The translations under genes and the position numbers were made by a program. The notes beneath the pieces were generated by a model. It saw nothing but the letters and a program-made list of their open reading frames with translations. It was not told where the DNA came from and did not search any database. A stretch of DNA of 64,000 nt from Deroplatys truncata. Its lineage: Eukaryota; Arthropoda; Insecta; Mantodea; Mantidae. Positions within the stretch are counted from its first letter, which is position 1. Each line of letters begins with the position of its first letter. The DNA lies in the NCBI GenBank assembly GCA_030765065.1, contig CM060984.1:99615488-99679487 (forward strand), read 5' to 3'. This document shows, one piece after another, positions 1-10,843 of this stretch.

Positions 1-646
1 CCTTCAGGTGGTCTATATACTTCATTTCGAAAAAGAAATAAAGAAAGAAACACAGCCATAACCTGAGAAAGACAAAATTAGTTGCCATTTTAGTAACAGA
101 GTACATTTGAAGAAAATAAGCGATAAAAGCTGTTTTTGCAAACAAATTCCACGTTTAAAACTCAGGCTCAAAAAACTGTGATAAAACGGTATTGCCTTAT
201 AGCTGCATAGACTGGCAGATTTTGTAAACATGGATGATTGCATTAAGTTAGGTCCAACTTGCACATTTCAGAATTTTCTGGCTCTAGTGACTCATAAAGG
301 TCTACACATCATTGTCATTCATCAATAAAATATTTATTAAATTGTCTATTAATCTAGAATCTCTGCATCACATACATTCTTTGGTTCTTAGGTTAATAAT
401 TTGACAGAAGTTTTCTCATCATGTCAGATTATTGAAGATGTTTAAGGTTCACTTTTAACACTGCTGAATACATTTTATAACAAATGTAAATACAAACTAT
501 GAACTTGAAAATGTTACTAAGAAGCTTCTCGTTGAATACATATAGCATAAGCCATTTATTTTATGTCTATGTCACATTACATGCAAATTTGTTGCCTTTT
601 TTATTGTGCAATGCCTTAGCACTATAACAAAATGTAAATTTTGCAG

Positions 647-781
647 TACTATCGCTGTGTATATGCAAAACCACTGGAGTTTACCTGTCGTCCAGGCACT
701 GTGTGGAATCAAGACATGAAGATCTGTGACTGGCCTGAAAATTCTCGTAGGGAAGAATGTCAAAAGAAGAATAACAAATGA
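647..781 (+). CDS. Last coding exon of an upstream gene: C-terminal part of a CBM14 (peritrophin-A) chitin-binding domain
   Basis: This is the terminal exon of a gene that enters from the left edge. A splice acceptor (TTTTGCAG) ends at 646, and the frame then runs 44 codons to TGA at 779-781. The peptide begins YYRCVYAKPLEFTC and continues with GTVWNQDMKICDWPEN and a final Cys. This is the second half of a CBM14 domain: four Cys at exon residues 4, 14, 27 and 38, which I take as the third to sixth of the six conserved Cys, plus the aromatic positions typical of the fold. The first two Cys must lie in an earlier exon, which I do not see in 1-640. CBM14 binds chitin in extracellular chitinases, peritrophins and cuticle proteins. 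The downstream gene is a GH18 chitinase in the same orientation, so a tandem chitinase is likely, but a peritrophin or chitin deacetylase cannot be excluded. The domain call is strong; the parent gene is inferred. Confidence 0.82.
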   Translation, partial: YYRCVYAKPLEFTCRPGTVWNQDMKICDWPENSRREECQKKNNK

Positions 782-889
782 AGACTGCAATACTATGTGT
801 CAAGATGTGTCCATGCTAATATATTTAAATAATTTCTTACTGTGATGAAATAATATTTTAAAATATTTAAGAAAGCTAAACCTAGCAAA

Positions 890-905
890 CCACAAATAAA
901 AATTT
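890..905 (+). promoter_or_regulatory. Probable poly(A) signal of the upstream CBM14 gene
   Basis: AATAAA lies about 110 nt after the stop codon of the CBM14 exon, in a T-rich context. It would give a short 3' UTR. This is inference from position only. Confidence 0.5.
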
Positions 906-1034
906 ATTTTATAAACTGGCATTTATTTCATTGTCCTTATTCCAAATGCCTACATCCTGAAAAAGAATTGCCAATATTGAAGCTTCTCTGGTGTTCACTA
1001 CTTTCAGCCACATACTCTCTGTATTATTTATTTA

Positions 1035-1215
1035 TTTTTTCTAATTTTCTCAAAAATGGCATCAATGATTTGGATTTAAATAGTCATTTTGAAATTCTGG
1101 CATGATGAATAATAAAATGGAATGTATATTTTAAATTTTCTGTAAGTAATTGTGAAGTCTTTTCTATTCTCATTTAATTTTATATACATAAGAATCCATA
1201 AGAAATAAGAGGATG
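1035..1215 (-). repeat. R1 fragment, reverse orientation
   Basis: A degraded piece of the R1 family (described at 33256-34194). The order of short blocks, TTTTCTCAAAAATGGC, then the AAATG...ATATTTTAAATTTTCTG block, then CATAAGAAATAAGAGG, matches the complement of the R1 interior. Confidence 0.5.
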
Positions 1216-1531
1216 GATCAAATATATATTGGAATATTTTGCTAGTGGTTCATACAGTGGCAAACCAGTTTGAGACATCACCCGCCTTAAATGGACTGTG
1301 GTGGGGGATGTCTGGAGGCATTTCTCTATTGGTCATATACAGCAAGTCTCTTCTGTCATCAGCAACAGGATGAGTGAGCAGAAGGTACACATGTCAGTTG
1401 TGCATTATCCTAAACATGCTATCTGAAATTCTGAGAAGATTGTAGTTATAGTTTAGGAAAGAAATGCTTTAGAAGACTCAAGAGTACGAATGCCACAACA
1501 CATTTTCAGTGAGATGGAAAGCTGTGAAATA

Positions 1532-2778
1532 CACTACGTGATCAAAAGTATCCGGATACCTGGCTGAAAATGACGTACAAGTTCATGACGCCCTCCATCA
1601 GTAATGCTGGAAGTCAATATGGTGTTGGCCCACCCTTAGCCTTGATAACAACGTTCACTCTCGCAGACATACCTTCAACCAGGTGCTGGAAGGTTTCTTG
1701 GGGAAGGCAGCCCATTCTTCACGGAGTGCAGAACTGAAGAGAGGTATCGATGTGGGTCGGTGAGGCCTGGCATGAGGGCGGCATTGCAAAACATCCCAAA
1801 GATGTTCTATAGGATTCAAGTCAGCAATCTGTGCAGGCCAGTCCATTACAGGGATGTTATTGCCGTGTAACCACTCCGCCACAGCCCATGCAGTATGAAC
1901 AGGTGCTCGATCATGTTGAAAGATGCAATCGCCATCCCCAAATTGATCTTCAACTGTGGGAACAAAGAAGGTGCTTAAAACATCAATGTAGGTCTGCGCT
2001 ATGATCATGCCATGCAAAACAACAAGGGGTGCAAGCCCCCTCCAGGAAAAACACAACCACACCATAACACCACCACCTCCGAATTTCACTGTTGGCACTA
2101 CACACGCTGGCAGATGACGTTCACCGGGCATTCGCCATACCCACACCCTGCCATCGGATCACCACATTGTGTACCGTGATTCGTCACTCCACACAACGTT
2201 TTGCCACTGTTCAATCGTGTAATGTTGATGCTCCTTACACCAAGCGAGGCGTCGTTTGGCATTTTCCTGCGTGATGTGTGGCTTATGAGCAGCCGCTCGG
2301 CCATGGAATCCAAGGTTTGTCACCTCACGCCTAACTGTCATAGTACTTGGAGTGGATCCTGATGCAGTTTGGAATTCCTGTGTGATGGTCTGGATAGATG
2401 TCGGCCTATTACTCTTTACGGCCCTCTTCAAATGTCGGCGGTCTCTGTCAGTCAACAGACGAGTTCGGCCTGTACGCTTTTGTGCTGCACATGTCCCTTC
2501 ACGTTTCCACTTCACTATCACATCAGAAACAGTGGACCTAGGGATGTTTAGGAGTGTGGAAATCTCGTGTACAGACCTCTGACACAAGTGACACCCAATC
2601 ACCTGACCACGTTCGAAGTCCGTGAGTTCCACGGAGCGTCCCATTCTGCTGTTTCACGATGTCTACTGACTACTGACGTCGCGGATAATGAGTACCAGGC
2701 AGTAGGTGGCAGCACAATGCACTTAAGATGAAAAACGTATGTTTGTGGGGGTGTCCGGATACTTTTGATCACATAGTG
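1532..2778 (-). mobile_element. Tc1-type DNA transposon with TIRs and TA duplication
   Basis: The left end is CACTACGTGATCAAAAGTAT. The reverse complement of the right end starts CACTATGTGATCAAAAGTAT, so the outer ~26 bases are nearly identical inverted repeats. TA dinucleotides flank both ends (1530-1531 and 2779-2780), as expected for Tc1/mariner insertion. The element is 1247 bp and contains one transposase frame on the minus strand, broken as described at 1614-2644. Short, near-matching TIRs and a single-gene layout fit Tc1 elements. It interrupts an older mariner relic (see 2779-3262). Confidence 0.92.
1614..2644 (-). pseudogene. Tc1 transposase, broken by one in-frame stop and one frameshift
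   Basis: Reading the minus strand from ATG at 2644, the N-terminal part (about residues 1-110) holds the paired-like helix-turn-helix region of Tc1 transposases. WSDES carries the first catalytic Asp (residue 154). An in-frame TGA at 2159-2161 follows RYTMW. The same frame then resumes with SDGRVWVWRMPGER, the conserved GGGGVMVW block, the second Asp in FQHDRAPVHT, and DLNPIEHLW with the catalytic Glu. I count 34 residues between the second Asp and the Glu, so this is a DD34E (Tc1-class) enzyme. A one-base loss near 1700-1703 shifts the frame; the native C-terminus continues in another frame to TGA at 1614-1616. It would bind the TIRs and catalyse cut-and-paste transposition, but this copy cannot make a full enzyme without readthrough and frameshift. 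Confidence 0.9.
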
Positions 2779-3262
2779 TATGAGACCCGCCATCAATGAC
2801 TGGAAAATATTCATTCTCTTTCAATATCTACCAGCTAGAAAAGTAGTCATAACTGTTTTTTGGGGGGGGGGACTCCAAGGGCATTTTAATGGTAGACTTT
2901 CTTCACAAGAAAGAAAAGAAAAAAAGCAATAAATGCTGCCTATTACTGGGGGCTTATGGTTGGTACAAAAGTTGCTTATTGAGAAAATGAAATCATAAAC
3001 CCAACCAAAATTTAATTCTTCTCCATAACAATGTGAGGTCACATATGCTACATAAGTGAGAAGTTGGAAGGGATTCAATGGACATCTCTGGAACATCCTC
3101 CTTGCAGTCCAGATTTGTCCCCCTGCAATGAGTGCATAAAGAGGCCCTGGAAGCCTGATGCAAGATTGGAGTAGTTTGTACACAACTGACTGCCCTCTTC
3201 CTTCTTTCAAGAAGAAATAAAACAAATGCCAGTTCATGGGAAACATGTAGAAAAGTTAATGT
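2779..3262 (+). pseudogene. Mariner-like transposase relic
   Basis: Scattered frames on the plus strand spell out a degraded mariner transposase. From about 2780 there is YETRHQ (the region after the first catalytic Asp). Around 2845-2900 comes VITVFW...SKGILMVDFL. At about 3012-3055 is LILLHNNVRSHM, where HDN has become HNN. At about 3062-3130 is LEHPPCSPDLSPC, where the third catalytic Asp appears replaced by Asn. At about 3175-3250 is FVHN...SSFFQEEIKQMPVHGK. Stops and frameshifts interrupt throughout. The left part probably lies just before 1530, on the other side of the Tc1 element. The catalytic family assignment rests on these motif blocks in the right order. Confidence 0.68.
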
Positions 3263-3560
3263 ACTAATGATGTGCATTTTGAATGGTTCAATAACTTATT
3301 TTTAAAATATTCAAATTTATATTTGACCCACGCCCATTTGTATCCAACTTAGCTCATTTTAATACTTAATTTGCCTTTAATAACTTTTTTCATGGAAATA
3401 TTTTCCAAAATACTTACTGTTTTGTTTTAATTCAGCATAAAGCTGAAGTCCATGAACATTGAATGTCACTCACTGGTGACTGAAAATGCATTAGTTTTCC
3501 GTAAATTGTACGCAAATGCTGCAAAATTACAGAATCTGTGGCTAATTTTGAACTCATACA
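3263..3560. other. No recognised feature
   Basis: AT-rich sequence. I see no gene, repeat with another copy here, or RNA structure that I can name. Confidence 0.4.
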
Positions 3561-3578
3561 TCTTATTACACGTTTTTA

Positions 3579-4112
3579 ATGTGCTTTCGGAAAGAGCTCT
3601 GTAAGAGAAACCTTAGCAGCAGCGTTGGCAACCTTCAGCAATCTCACTGGACGTTGAAGATACTAGCGGAAAGCGAGGACATCAACTACAAAGGTTTGAG
3701 CAAGCTCGTCGAAGAAATAAAAAAAAAAAATACTGCAGGATCCGAAACTTGAAAACATCAGGACATTTTCAGTTGTGGGAACGACCAATACGATCGTATG
3801 AATCGTTCACCACCACATAGACACCAGAGACATTCGGTCTATCCGGAAGTGGACGAAGGTGATGGACAGATTAATGAGATCAGTAGTGTGGGGCTTCTTC
3901 AACTTCGCGAAGCCGCTGTCTACTGGGCGGAGAAATCTGCCTATAGGAGGAAAACACTGTTTTACAGCTACCGTGGTCAGATGACGTGTCTGTTTCCCTC
4001 TTTCACAAACCCGGAAAAATACACAGACGGGCGAACAACTACCACAGTAGTCCCCTACTTTTGTGTTCCTATCAGACGAGCAAGTTCCCAAAGAAGGTCG
4101 AAGACTTGCTAA
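3579..4112 (+). other. Coding-like patch of unknown identity
   Basis: Two short plus-strand frames lie here, 3579-3752 (57 aa) and 3798-4112 (104 aa), in DNA with more CpG and G+C than the flanks. The first contains a hydrophilic, protein-like stretch (ESEDINYKGLSKLVEEIKKK) just before an A-run. The second is basic and Ser/Thr-rich with no motif I know. The minus strand of the second is also open over 3807-4091, which weakens the coding argument. It may be an exon, an old retrogene or chance. I do not recognise it. Confidence 0.2.
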
Positions 4113-4319
4113 GTGTGAAATATAATGAAGCTGTATAATGCAAAGAGTAATAAAAGAAATATGTGGATGGTGTGATTGACCGGCTCCTTAAGAAACCAAG
4201 ACGTGGAAAACTTGCCTCTAATGACCAATTCACAATGGAGCGACACTGACGACGCGACTTGAGCGACAGCATTCACAGAACTGGTGCGTTTTTTTGTTAA
4301 CATGGCCTCAACTCCAGGG

Positions 4320-6190
4320 AAATGCATTCTTTTTTAAAGAAATGCTAGATTACCTATATTTTTATGGATTGAGTTCAAGTACGCGCAAAAACATAGGTAC
4401 AACGAAAAGGTGTGTGCTTTCGACCATATTCACCAGGTAATGTCACATTGTGACGGCTCGTTGTGAACACTAGATTTTGAGGAGCAACATCGTGTCATGT
4501 GTCACTTCATTGTGAAAAGGCATAAAGGTATGTCAAAATATTATTCATGTTAAGTAATGAAAATAGTGGGCTTAGAAATGCTATCAGATAGACAGCTTTG
4601 ATATTTGTCCCTTCAATTTTGTTGAGTTCCACCGCAAAATGGATTCCTGCCTGCGCTCATGTTACAAGGGAAAGTTACGGAGTTGTTGACTCGAGCGGCA
4701 ATGCAGCTTACGACATAGAACGACGGGGTGCCAAGGAACATGTATAAACTTGTTCATAACAGAGCAACCGGAAGCTCAGAGGAGAGTCGCTAATAATGTG
4801 TATATCTAATTATTGAAGAGGACTATTTACTATACCAGTAGTTATTCAAATGTGACATACACGAGAAACAAATTTAATGTATGCTACTTGTTTGATTTAC
4901 TTTGAAACTTTTGATATTCATGTGACGGAGAATGTGTAACATAGTGACATCGACAGCACAGCTGAAAAGGTTTCGCTGTAAAAACATCACAAGGAAGATA
5001 TTACATGCGATAATGGTAGAAAATACATACCTTATTCACTTTATGATAATATGTTGGAAGACCAGTGACAATATTTTCACATCATAGGCTTATAAGGACG
5101 GCAGTCGAATCATATTCAGGAAGACTACAAACATCTGCACTAACGCCCTGTGCACAATGCAGTTGTCTATCATATCTTGTGAGACATAAATACAGAGTGG
5201 TCATTTTATGGCACGACCCGGATCGCGTGTATGGGTGCTCGCGTGCTGTCTGCTACACCGAGGGGTTTTCCATTCTAAAATTCCCGCGTTACATACTCAT
5301 GAGTAATAATAACATGACTATAATGAGTACTAACCTTGCTGTTAGTAGTATCTGCATTGAGACATTCCTGGCATTCTTCGTCGTCACGGGTTTGTAATTC
5401 ATGAACAAGGGCACTCTGTAGGGTTTCAAATTTTAAAAGTTCAGAGGTTGAACAGAGGTTTTTGAAACATCCACTTGCTGTGCAACACGTCTTAGGGACT
5501 TCTTTGGAGAGCATTCTAATGATGCACCAGTTTCGTCACTTGTTTCCTCCCTTAGAACATATCTTTTTCGCTTCTTATGTTTAGCGATCCTGTTGTCCTA
5601 AACGAGGACATCTGACAGCATTAACATATGAAACTGGAATACCATAAAATGTATCCTAAAATTCTCTACACACCTGTCTACATGATTCGGTTTCTACGTA
5701 TGTATCACATATACAAATTCTATGTTCAAGAGTGAATTTTTCGGTACGTATTTCGGTGGACTAATAACAAGACAAGAACAGCAACAATAATAAAAATTTA
5801 ACTCTAAATTTATTCACACATAACACAAATATTTGAATAAGCTTTCAGTTTTGAGATGCATAATGAACAAACTCTAGTCTTTACAGCACGAACAAATGGC
5901 AGCAACTCACAGTGCATATTCACAGCCGATAAAGCGTAGCCTTGAGCGAGTCATTCACCGTTAGCAAGCTAATGGAACATACTGAGGTCACTGTAGTGCA
6001 AGCAAATCACGCATACAGGCGATCGTGGCCGGGCCATTGTAGCGGTTCCTCCTTGGTAGGAACCCACAAAGTTGATGAGGGACCCTTGGGAGATGATGGA
6101 TGCTGTATACGTACCTGTAGGTCGTCTTGATGTCCGTACTCTTGTGATGTATCACGACGTTCTCGTAGACTGGAATCTGATGATCGTATA
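4320..6190. other. No recognised feature
   Basis: Unique-looking sequence, somewhat less AT-rich than the introns. Open frames are short, overlap on both strands and show no motif. I name no gene, SINE or TIR here. Confidence 0.35.
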
Positions 6191-6199
6191 TCTGTATTC

Positions 6200-6237
<38 letters not shown>
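6200..6237. repeat. (TG)n microsatellite
   Basis: About 19 uninterrupted TG units. It gives a spurious Cys-Val open frame. Confidence 0.95.
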
Positions 6238-6239
<2 letters not shown>

Positions 6240-7780
6240 GTATGTTGTAATTATTGTTTTATAATTGTACCACGGCTGCTGTATTTGTGTCGGAGAGCAA
6301 TTGTGTCTTGTCGGGGTTAGGTATGGAGAATGTTAAAATATTTTGCGCACAATCGTATGTTAACTATTTCACTTGTATTTTAGATAAACCACAAGTAAAT
6401 ATTCACAATTAACTATCACCTTTGTCATGTTAAAATATGTATAACTGGTAGACTTAAAATACGTAGTTTTAGCGTCTATTTAGAGACGAGCTTATACACT
6501 ACCTTCCTGCTCGAGGTCTGACAAGCTTCTGTTAATGTTCCCTTCAACCGTTTTCAGCGTACGTATTTGAATTATAGACATGTACCAACGTACCTGATTG
6601 GTGCTACCATCCAATAACAGCTTATGTTACTATGTGTGCGTGTGTGTGTGTTTACAGACTTCCATTGTCTTAATTATGAATCCAAGGCTCGTTACATGCT
6701 TACTAGATACTACTGCATTTCTCGTAATTTTACATTATTGCTTATATAGCTAACAATGGCATTTTCCTCTTATATTATATTGAACGTTATTATACTTGCT
6801 CTCTACCATGTGTACATTATGAATATATGTGTTTTTAACATCCTCTTAATTATTATACGTACAATATTAGCAACGAAAATACATAATTATTAATGTGTTG
6901 ATGCTGAGAAGCTGTGAATTAGATATCTTATTACATTAATGGGTTATCGTATTAGTATGTCCGTGGCTAGTACTGTATATTGCTTCATCATAAAACGGCC
7001 GCTCGGTAGTTAGCGTATTTAGAGATTAGCTCAGCTGTGTACCTCGCAATTTAAGGCACGCTATCCATGTTTTTGCCCTTTTTCGAGATCTATAGCGGTT
7101 GCGAAGCGTAGTGTTTTACAGGACATTGCTTTGGAACCACCACCGTTGAGGAATGAGAGGAATACGCATATTGTCGATTTGTGCCCTAAACTCCAGATGA
7201 AAACAAAACAAATGTTGACATTAATGGTAATTTACGAAGCGTTAAAAGATAACACAGGCAGTATACGTACTGTATCGCATCTCACGGTCAAAAGACAGTA
7301 CAGGTTAAATGGGGCTCACTGTTGCCACATATACTTACTATAGGTACGCCATGCAAGTTTTGCGCTCAACTGCGATCGGTCTACCAATCTATTAGTACTT
7401 TAGTATTTCTTTTACTTCATTCTATTAGTACCAATCGTTTAGTACTTCGAAATACGAGTTTACAGGCATAAAAATATGTATTATCAAAGAAATATGGAGA
7501 TATAAAATGACAAAAGCTTTAAGTTGGTAGGGTATCATCAACCTTGACAAAATTATATTCAACGTGGTTGCAATATTTTCAAACAACCAAGAATGAACGG
7601 TGTGCCGCACTCCACTTTGCGCTTTTCCATCATATTGGTTTAACCTAGCGTGTTTTTGTTCCCCCCCACTCTTTTTGCTTTCATTTTTAATGGCGTTCTT
7701 AGAGGTCCTTTCATTCTTTCCTTTTTTTATCCTATACACTACTGTTTACTAACACTCATTTTACTTAAATAATCTTACGC
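6240..7780. other. No recognised feature
   Basis: Scattered short frames only. A 70-codon frame at 7131-7343 and the GTGTGCGTG tract near 6630 were considered, but neither supports a gene. Confidence 0.35.
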
Positions 7781-7781
7781 A

Positions 7782-7804
7782 ATTATTATTATTATTATTA
7801 TTTT
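7782..7804. repeat. (ATT)n microsatellite
   Basis: About seven ATT units. Confidence 0.85.
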
Positions 7805-7916
7805 GCTTTTCTTCTAGTTTACCAACATTTCGTCTCTTCCTAGCTTCTCTCTCCATAACTAAATATTTACGTAACATGCTAAATAAATAACCTACATAAC
7901 ACTTCACAGGTTATAA

Positions 7917-8177
7917 GCCTAAATTAAATTGAGTTTTATTTATGGACGCTCTTTAAGCACTATGTTCCTTAGCGTCCCATTCTATATCGGGTGTGAAAGA
8001 CCGGAGATTTTGCTCAGAGGCGTCTTTATCAGGCTTGAGGTTCTTTTACGTGCCGTAAATCAACGATATGGGACCACCAGCTTTACTTCCCTTCCGAAGG
8101 AAGCCATGCTAAGGATTTTTACGCCCGAAAAAAATCCATCGATCTCACCCGGGTTTGAACCCGCGACCTCGGGAACT
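7917..8177 (-). mobile_element. SINE family A, 5'-truncated copy
   Basis: A minus-strand copy of the tRNA-derived SINE described at 29566-29863. It has the conserved body (the GGACCACCAGCTTTACTTCC region and the CATTCTATAT block) and the box B region read on the minus strand (GGGTTTGAACCCGCG on plus). About 40 bp of the 5' head, including the A box, are missing. AGGTTATAA flanks both ends (7908-7916 and 8178-8186), a plausible target-site duplication that marks the truncation as happening at insertion. Confidence 0.78.
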
Positions 8178-8205
8178 AGGTTATAAACGTACCCAATTCC
8201 TTTCA

Positions 8206-8690
8206 ACTGGTATTAATCTAACTGCCTTCTGCCTCGAGCCTGTTAGTTGAGTATGTGGATGGATTCTGTTTGTGATATACAATGAGTGCAAGAAGTTACA
8301 TGATTCTGGCTTGTTTAAAAAACTGTTCCCAACCCTCCTCAATATTTTGTCTCGCTTGGTCCCCGTTGTAAACCCAATAACAAAAAATCAAAATAAATGT
8401 TGATAAAGAATTGGATCTCCCATTTTAACAATTAGTTTATTCCATGAATGAAATCAAGGATCTCTTGAATGAGCAATCTAATACATAACACCTAGGGTTA
8501 TAGTTAATAATATTTGATTTGCATTCAAAAAGTATTGAACTACTCGCTGTCTGACTTCTCTATTGTATAGATATAACATTTTACAAAAATGTTTAATTTA
8601 AAAACTTATAGCACTCTTCTTATTAAAGATAGACCATTAAAACTGGTCAGGTACCAGCACCCAAGTTTACTCTACTTAATAAATCTATAA
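8206..8690. other. No recognised feature
   Basis: AT-rich with no motif or repeat partner noticed. Confidence 0.35.
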
Positions 8691-8692
8691 AG

Positions 8693-8850
8693 CCTCTAAA
8701 TATGCTATAATTTGATGGAGAAAATTATTCTGCATAGGATAATGTGTTCAAAGCCGAAATTTATATAACAACTGAATATTTACATCATGTCATTAGCAAC
8801 TTGGCGACAGCGCAAGAGTAGAAAACGACAACGTAATGGCAACATACATG
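8693..8850 (+). repeat. Direct repeat, first copy
   Basis: A ~157-bp block running from CTCTAAATATGC through TCTGCATAGGATAATGTGTT and AACTTGGCGACAGCGC to GGCAACAT. It is repeated in the same orientation at 9055-9211 with substitutions and small indels. The unit carries no open frame. Confidence 0.8.
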
Positions 8851-9054
8851 CGTTAGATAGAGACAGAGATACCCATTTATTTCCATACTGTCTTTTAAGG
8901 TTGAGACAAACTGTCTGAGGAATAAGTGCAGACGGGAGGCAGAGGAAGCTCGCGCAGAGTCCGTATTACGTCACCATTCCCGGTGCGTAGCATGTACAGA
9001 TCTGCAATAAGGAAATGCAGCAATTGAGTGCGTTAGTCACAGTGGACAGAGGCT

Positions 9055-9211
9055 CTAAAACTGATATAATCTGATAGAGAAAAATACTCTGCATAGGATA
9101 ATGTGTTTAAAGCTGAAATTTATAAGAAATGAATATATACAGCATTTTACTTATTAACAACTTGGCGACAGCGCGAGAATAGAGAAGGACGACGCTAAGG
9201 GCAACATGTAC
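9055..9211 (+). repeat. Direct repeat, second copy
   Basis: The partner of 8693-8850. Shared anchors are CTGCATAGGATAATGTGTT and AACTTGGCGACAGCGC. The start-to-start offset is about 362 bp, so this is either a tandem duplication with diverged spacer or the two ends of an element. If the latter, the repeats would be direct and LTR-like, but I see no coding motif between them. Confidence 0.8.
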
Positions 9212-10000
9212 GACATAAATGACATAAAAAGCATACAAAATCGTAAGATAGTTCTACAGATCCACGATTGCGCCAAATACAATCCAGCCCATACATCGAT
9301 GGCGGGAATGATCTTGATAGACGCGTTGCATCAAGTTTATCTCTAACAATAAGTTTAAAGATGTCGTTATGCAGGCCTAAGTATACCTTATTATATTTAT
9401 TTTAATTATTCGCTCCTCGAGTACATATCCTGTTTTTCATTTTGAAAGTATGGGCTCCCTAAATTAAAACTTAGTTTTTGTCGGAGTGAGAAAGACCATA
9501 CCAGTAGGTATTCATTATTTTCGATGTAATTTCACTCAAAAGTTATCTTGAACACTGCTTTGATAAGGTATAATATTATTCTTATCATCCGTTTTTAAAA
9601 ACTTTGTATATTACACGAAAGTTCTTGATTTTTAGAATACCACTGAGTCCCAGAACAGCGGTGTAATCTGCAGCACCAAAAACCCTGGTAATAACTGCGT
9701 AACTCACAGAAATAAAGAGGTGTATTGCCAAATAAAAATTCAAAACCACAAAATGAATTTAAAAATAATTCCAAGCTTTGAAATCTTAGTTATATAGTTC
9801 TTTTAGTACATTAGAAATTATATTTTTTGTGCAGACGACTAATTGACAAACTCAGTGAGATTAATTATCGCAATGTAAATCCACCTTGAGCTTCCAGCCT
9901 ATTTTTTACATTCAAGATCGCTGAGTTTGAGCAATGGGAAGTAGGCACAAAAGCGACAACAGGAATGTCTTCTTGTTGTTGACTATAAAATGACTACTTA
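9212..10000. other. No recognised feature
   Basis: AT-rich with no gene or recognisable repeat seen. Confidence 0.35.
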
Positions 10001-10040
10001 ATTAAAGCCAGGGGGTGAACCTAGGGCAACCAGGAACTAG

Positions 10041-10303
10041 TTCCCTACATGATACAGAGGTCAATAACTCCCTTGTTGTGCCCCTTCTCTTGCGCTTGTC
10101 GGCTCAAGTGCAAAGGACCTGCGAATTCTGGCGCCAGTTGCATCGTAACATTCTTCCAGAGTGAAGGTGCAGGTGAGTTCTTGAGCTTCACTAGAGCATG
10201 GCCCGACACAATCTTTCTCATAGTGCGCGTCTTCTTAAATGCGCATCCTCCTGATTTCTTCAGAATTTTGTAAAACTCATATGTATTCGTTCTGTTATTC
10301 CTT
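10041..10303 (-). other. Coding-like patch of unknown identity (minus strand)
   Basis: A minus-strand frame of about 85 codons is open from a possible splice acceptor (TTATATTAGCAG, ending near 10304) to a TAG close to 10040. It is Lys-rich and neutral in hydrophobicity (for example FKKTRTMRKIVSGHALVKLK and GPLHLSRQAQEKG) and lies in a local G+C- and CpG-richer patch. The opposite strand is also open over much of it. I recognise no domain. It could be an isolated exon, an old retrocopy or chance. Confidence 0.2.
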
Positions 10304-10843
10304 GTCTGCTAATATAATAATACCAATTTAGGACCTTTTCGGATTTAGGGATTCAACTCGTTAAAACATTATTAACTGCAACATAATTATAATTTAATTT
10401 TAGAAATACACTCATTTGGATTCTAGCTAAGCATTTGTATTTCCTTAAACACGGCATACCTATAATAAAATACAGCTATTTTAAAGAATGTTTTATGCTT
10501 TTAGCTAAACGTAAAATTCCCATAAAGAGTTAATTTTAAATAGATCTTCGCTATTAACTACATAGTAATAAGTTTTCGTTTATCGTTTTTGTTTCGAAAG
10601 TATGACTTTTCCAACAATGAAAAAAATGTGTGTTACACTCGAATGATTTCTTTAGCATTCTTCTATACGCAATTGTCACAAAACCTTATTCTTCTATTTA
10701 TTGTTAATCCAATAAACTCCCAATTCACATCTACACATTTCGTTGTAGATACGAACAATAGCTGTTTTACTGTCCTTGATGGTAGTCCATAAATACGGGG
10801 AGTTGTTATTGCTATTGTTTCAATTTCAAGAAATAAATTAAAA

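Noticed and set aside
2821..3277. Long minus-strand open frames (141 and 94 codons)
   Set aside because: They run antisense to the mariner relic motifs on the plus strand. No motif occurs in the minus frame.
5065..5514. Frames of 110 (+) and 79 (-) codons
   Set aside because: They overlap on opposite strands, lack motifs and have no splice or start context that favours either.
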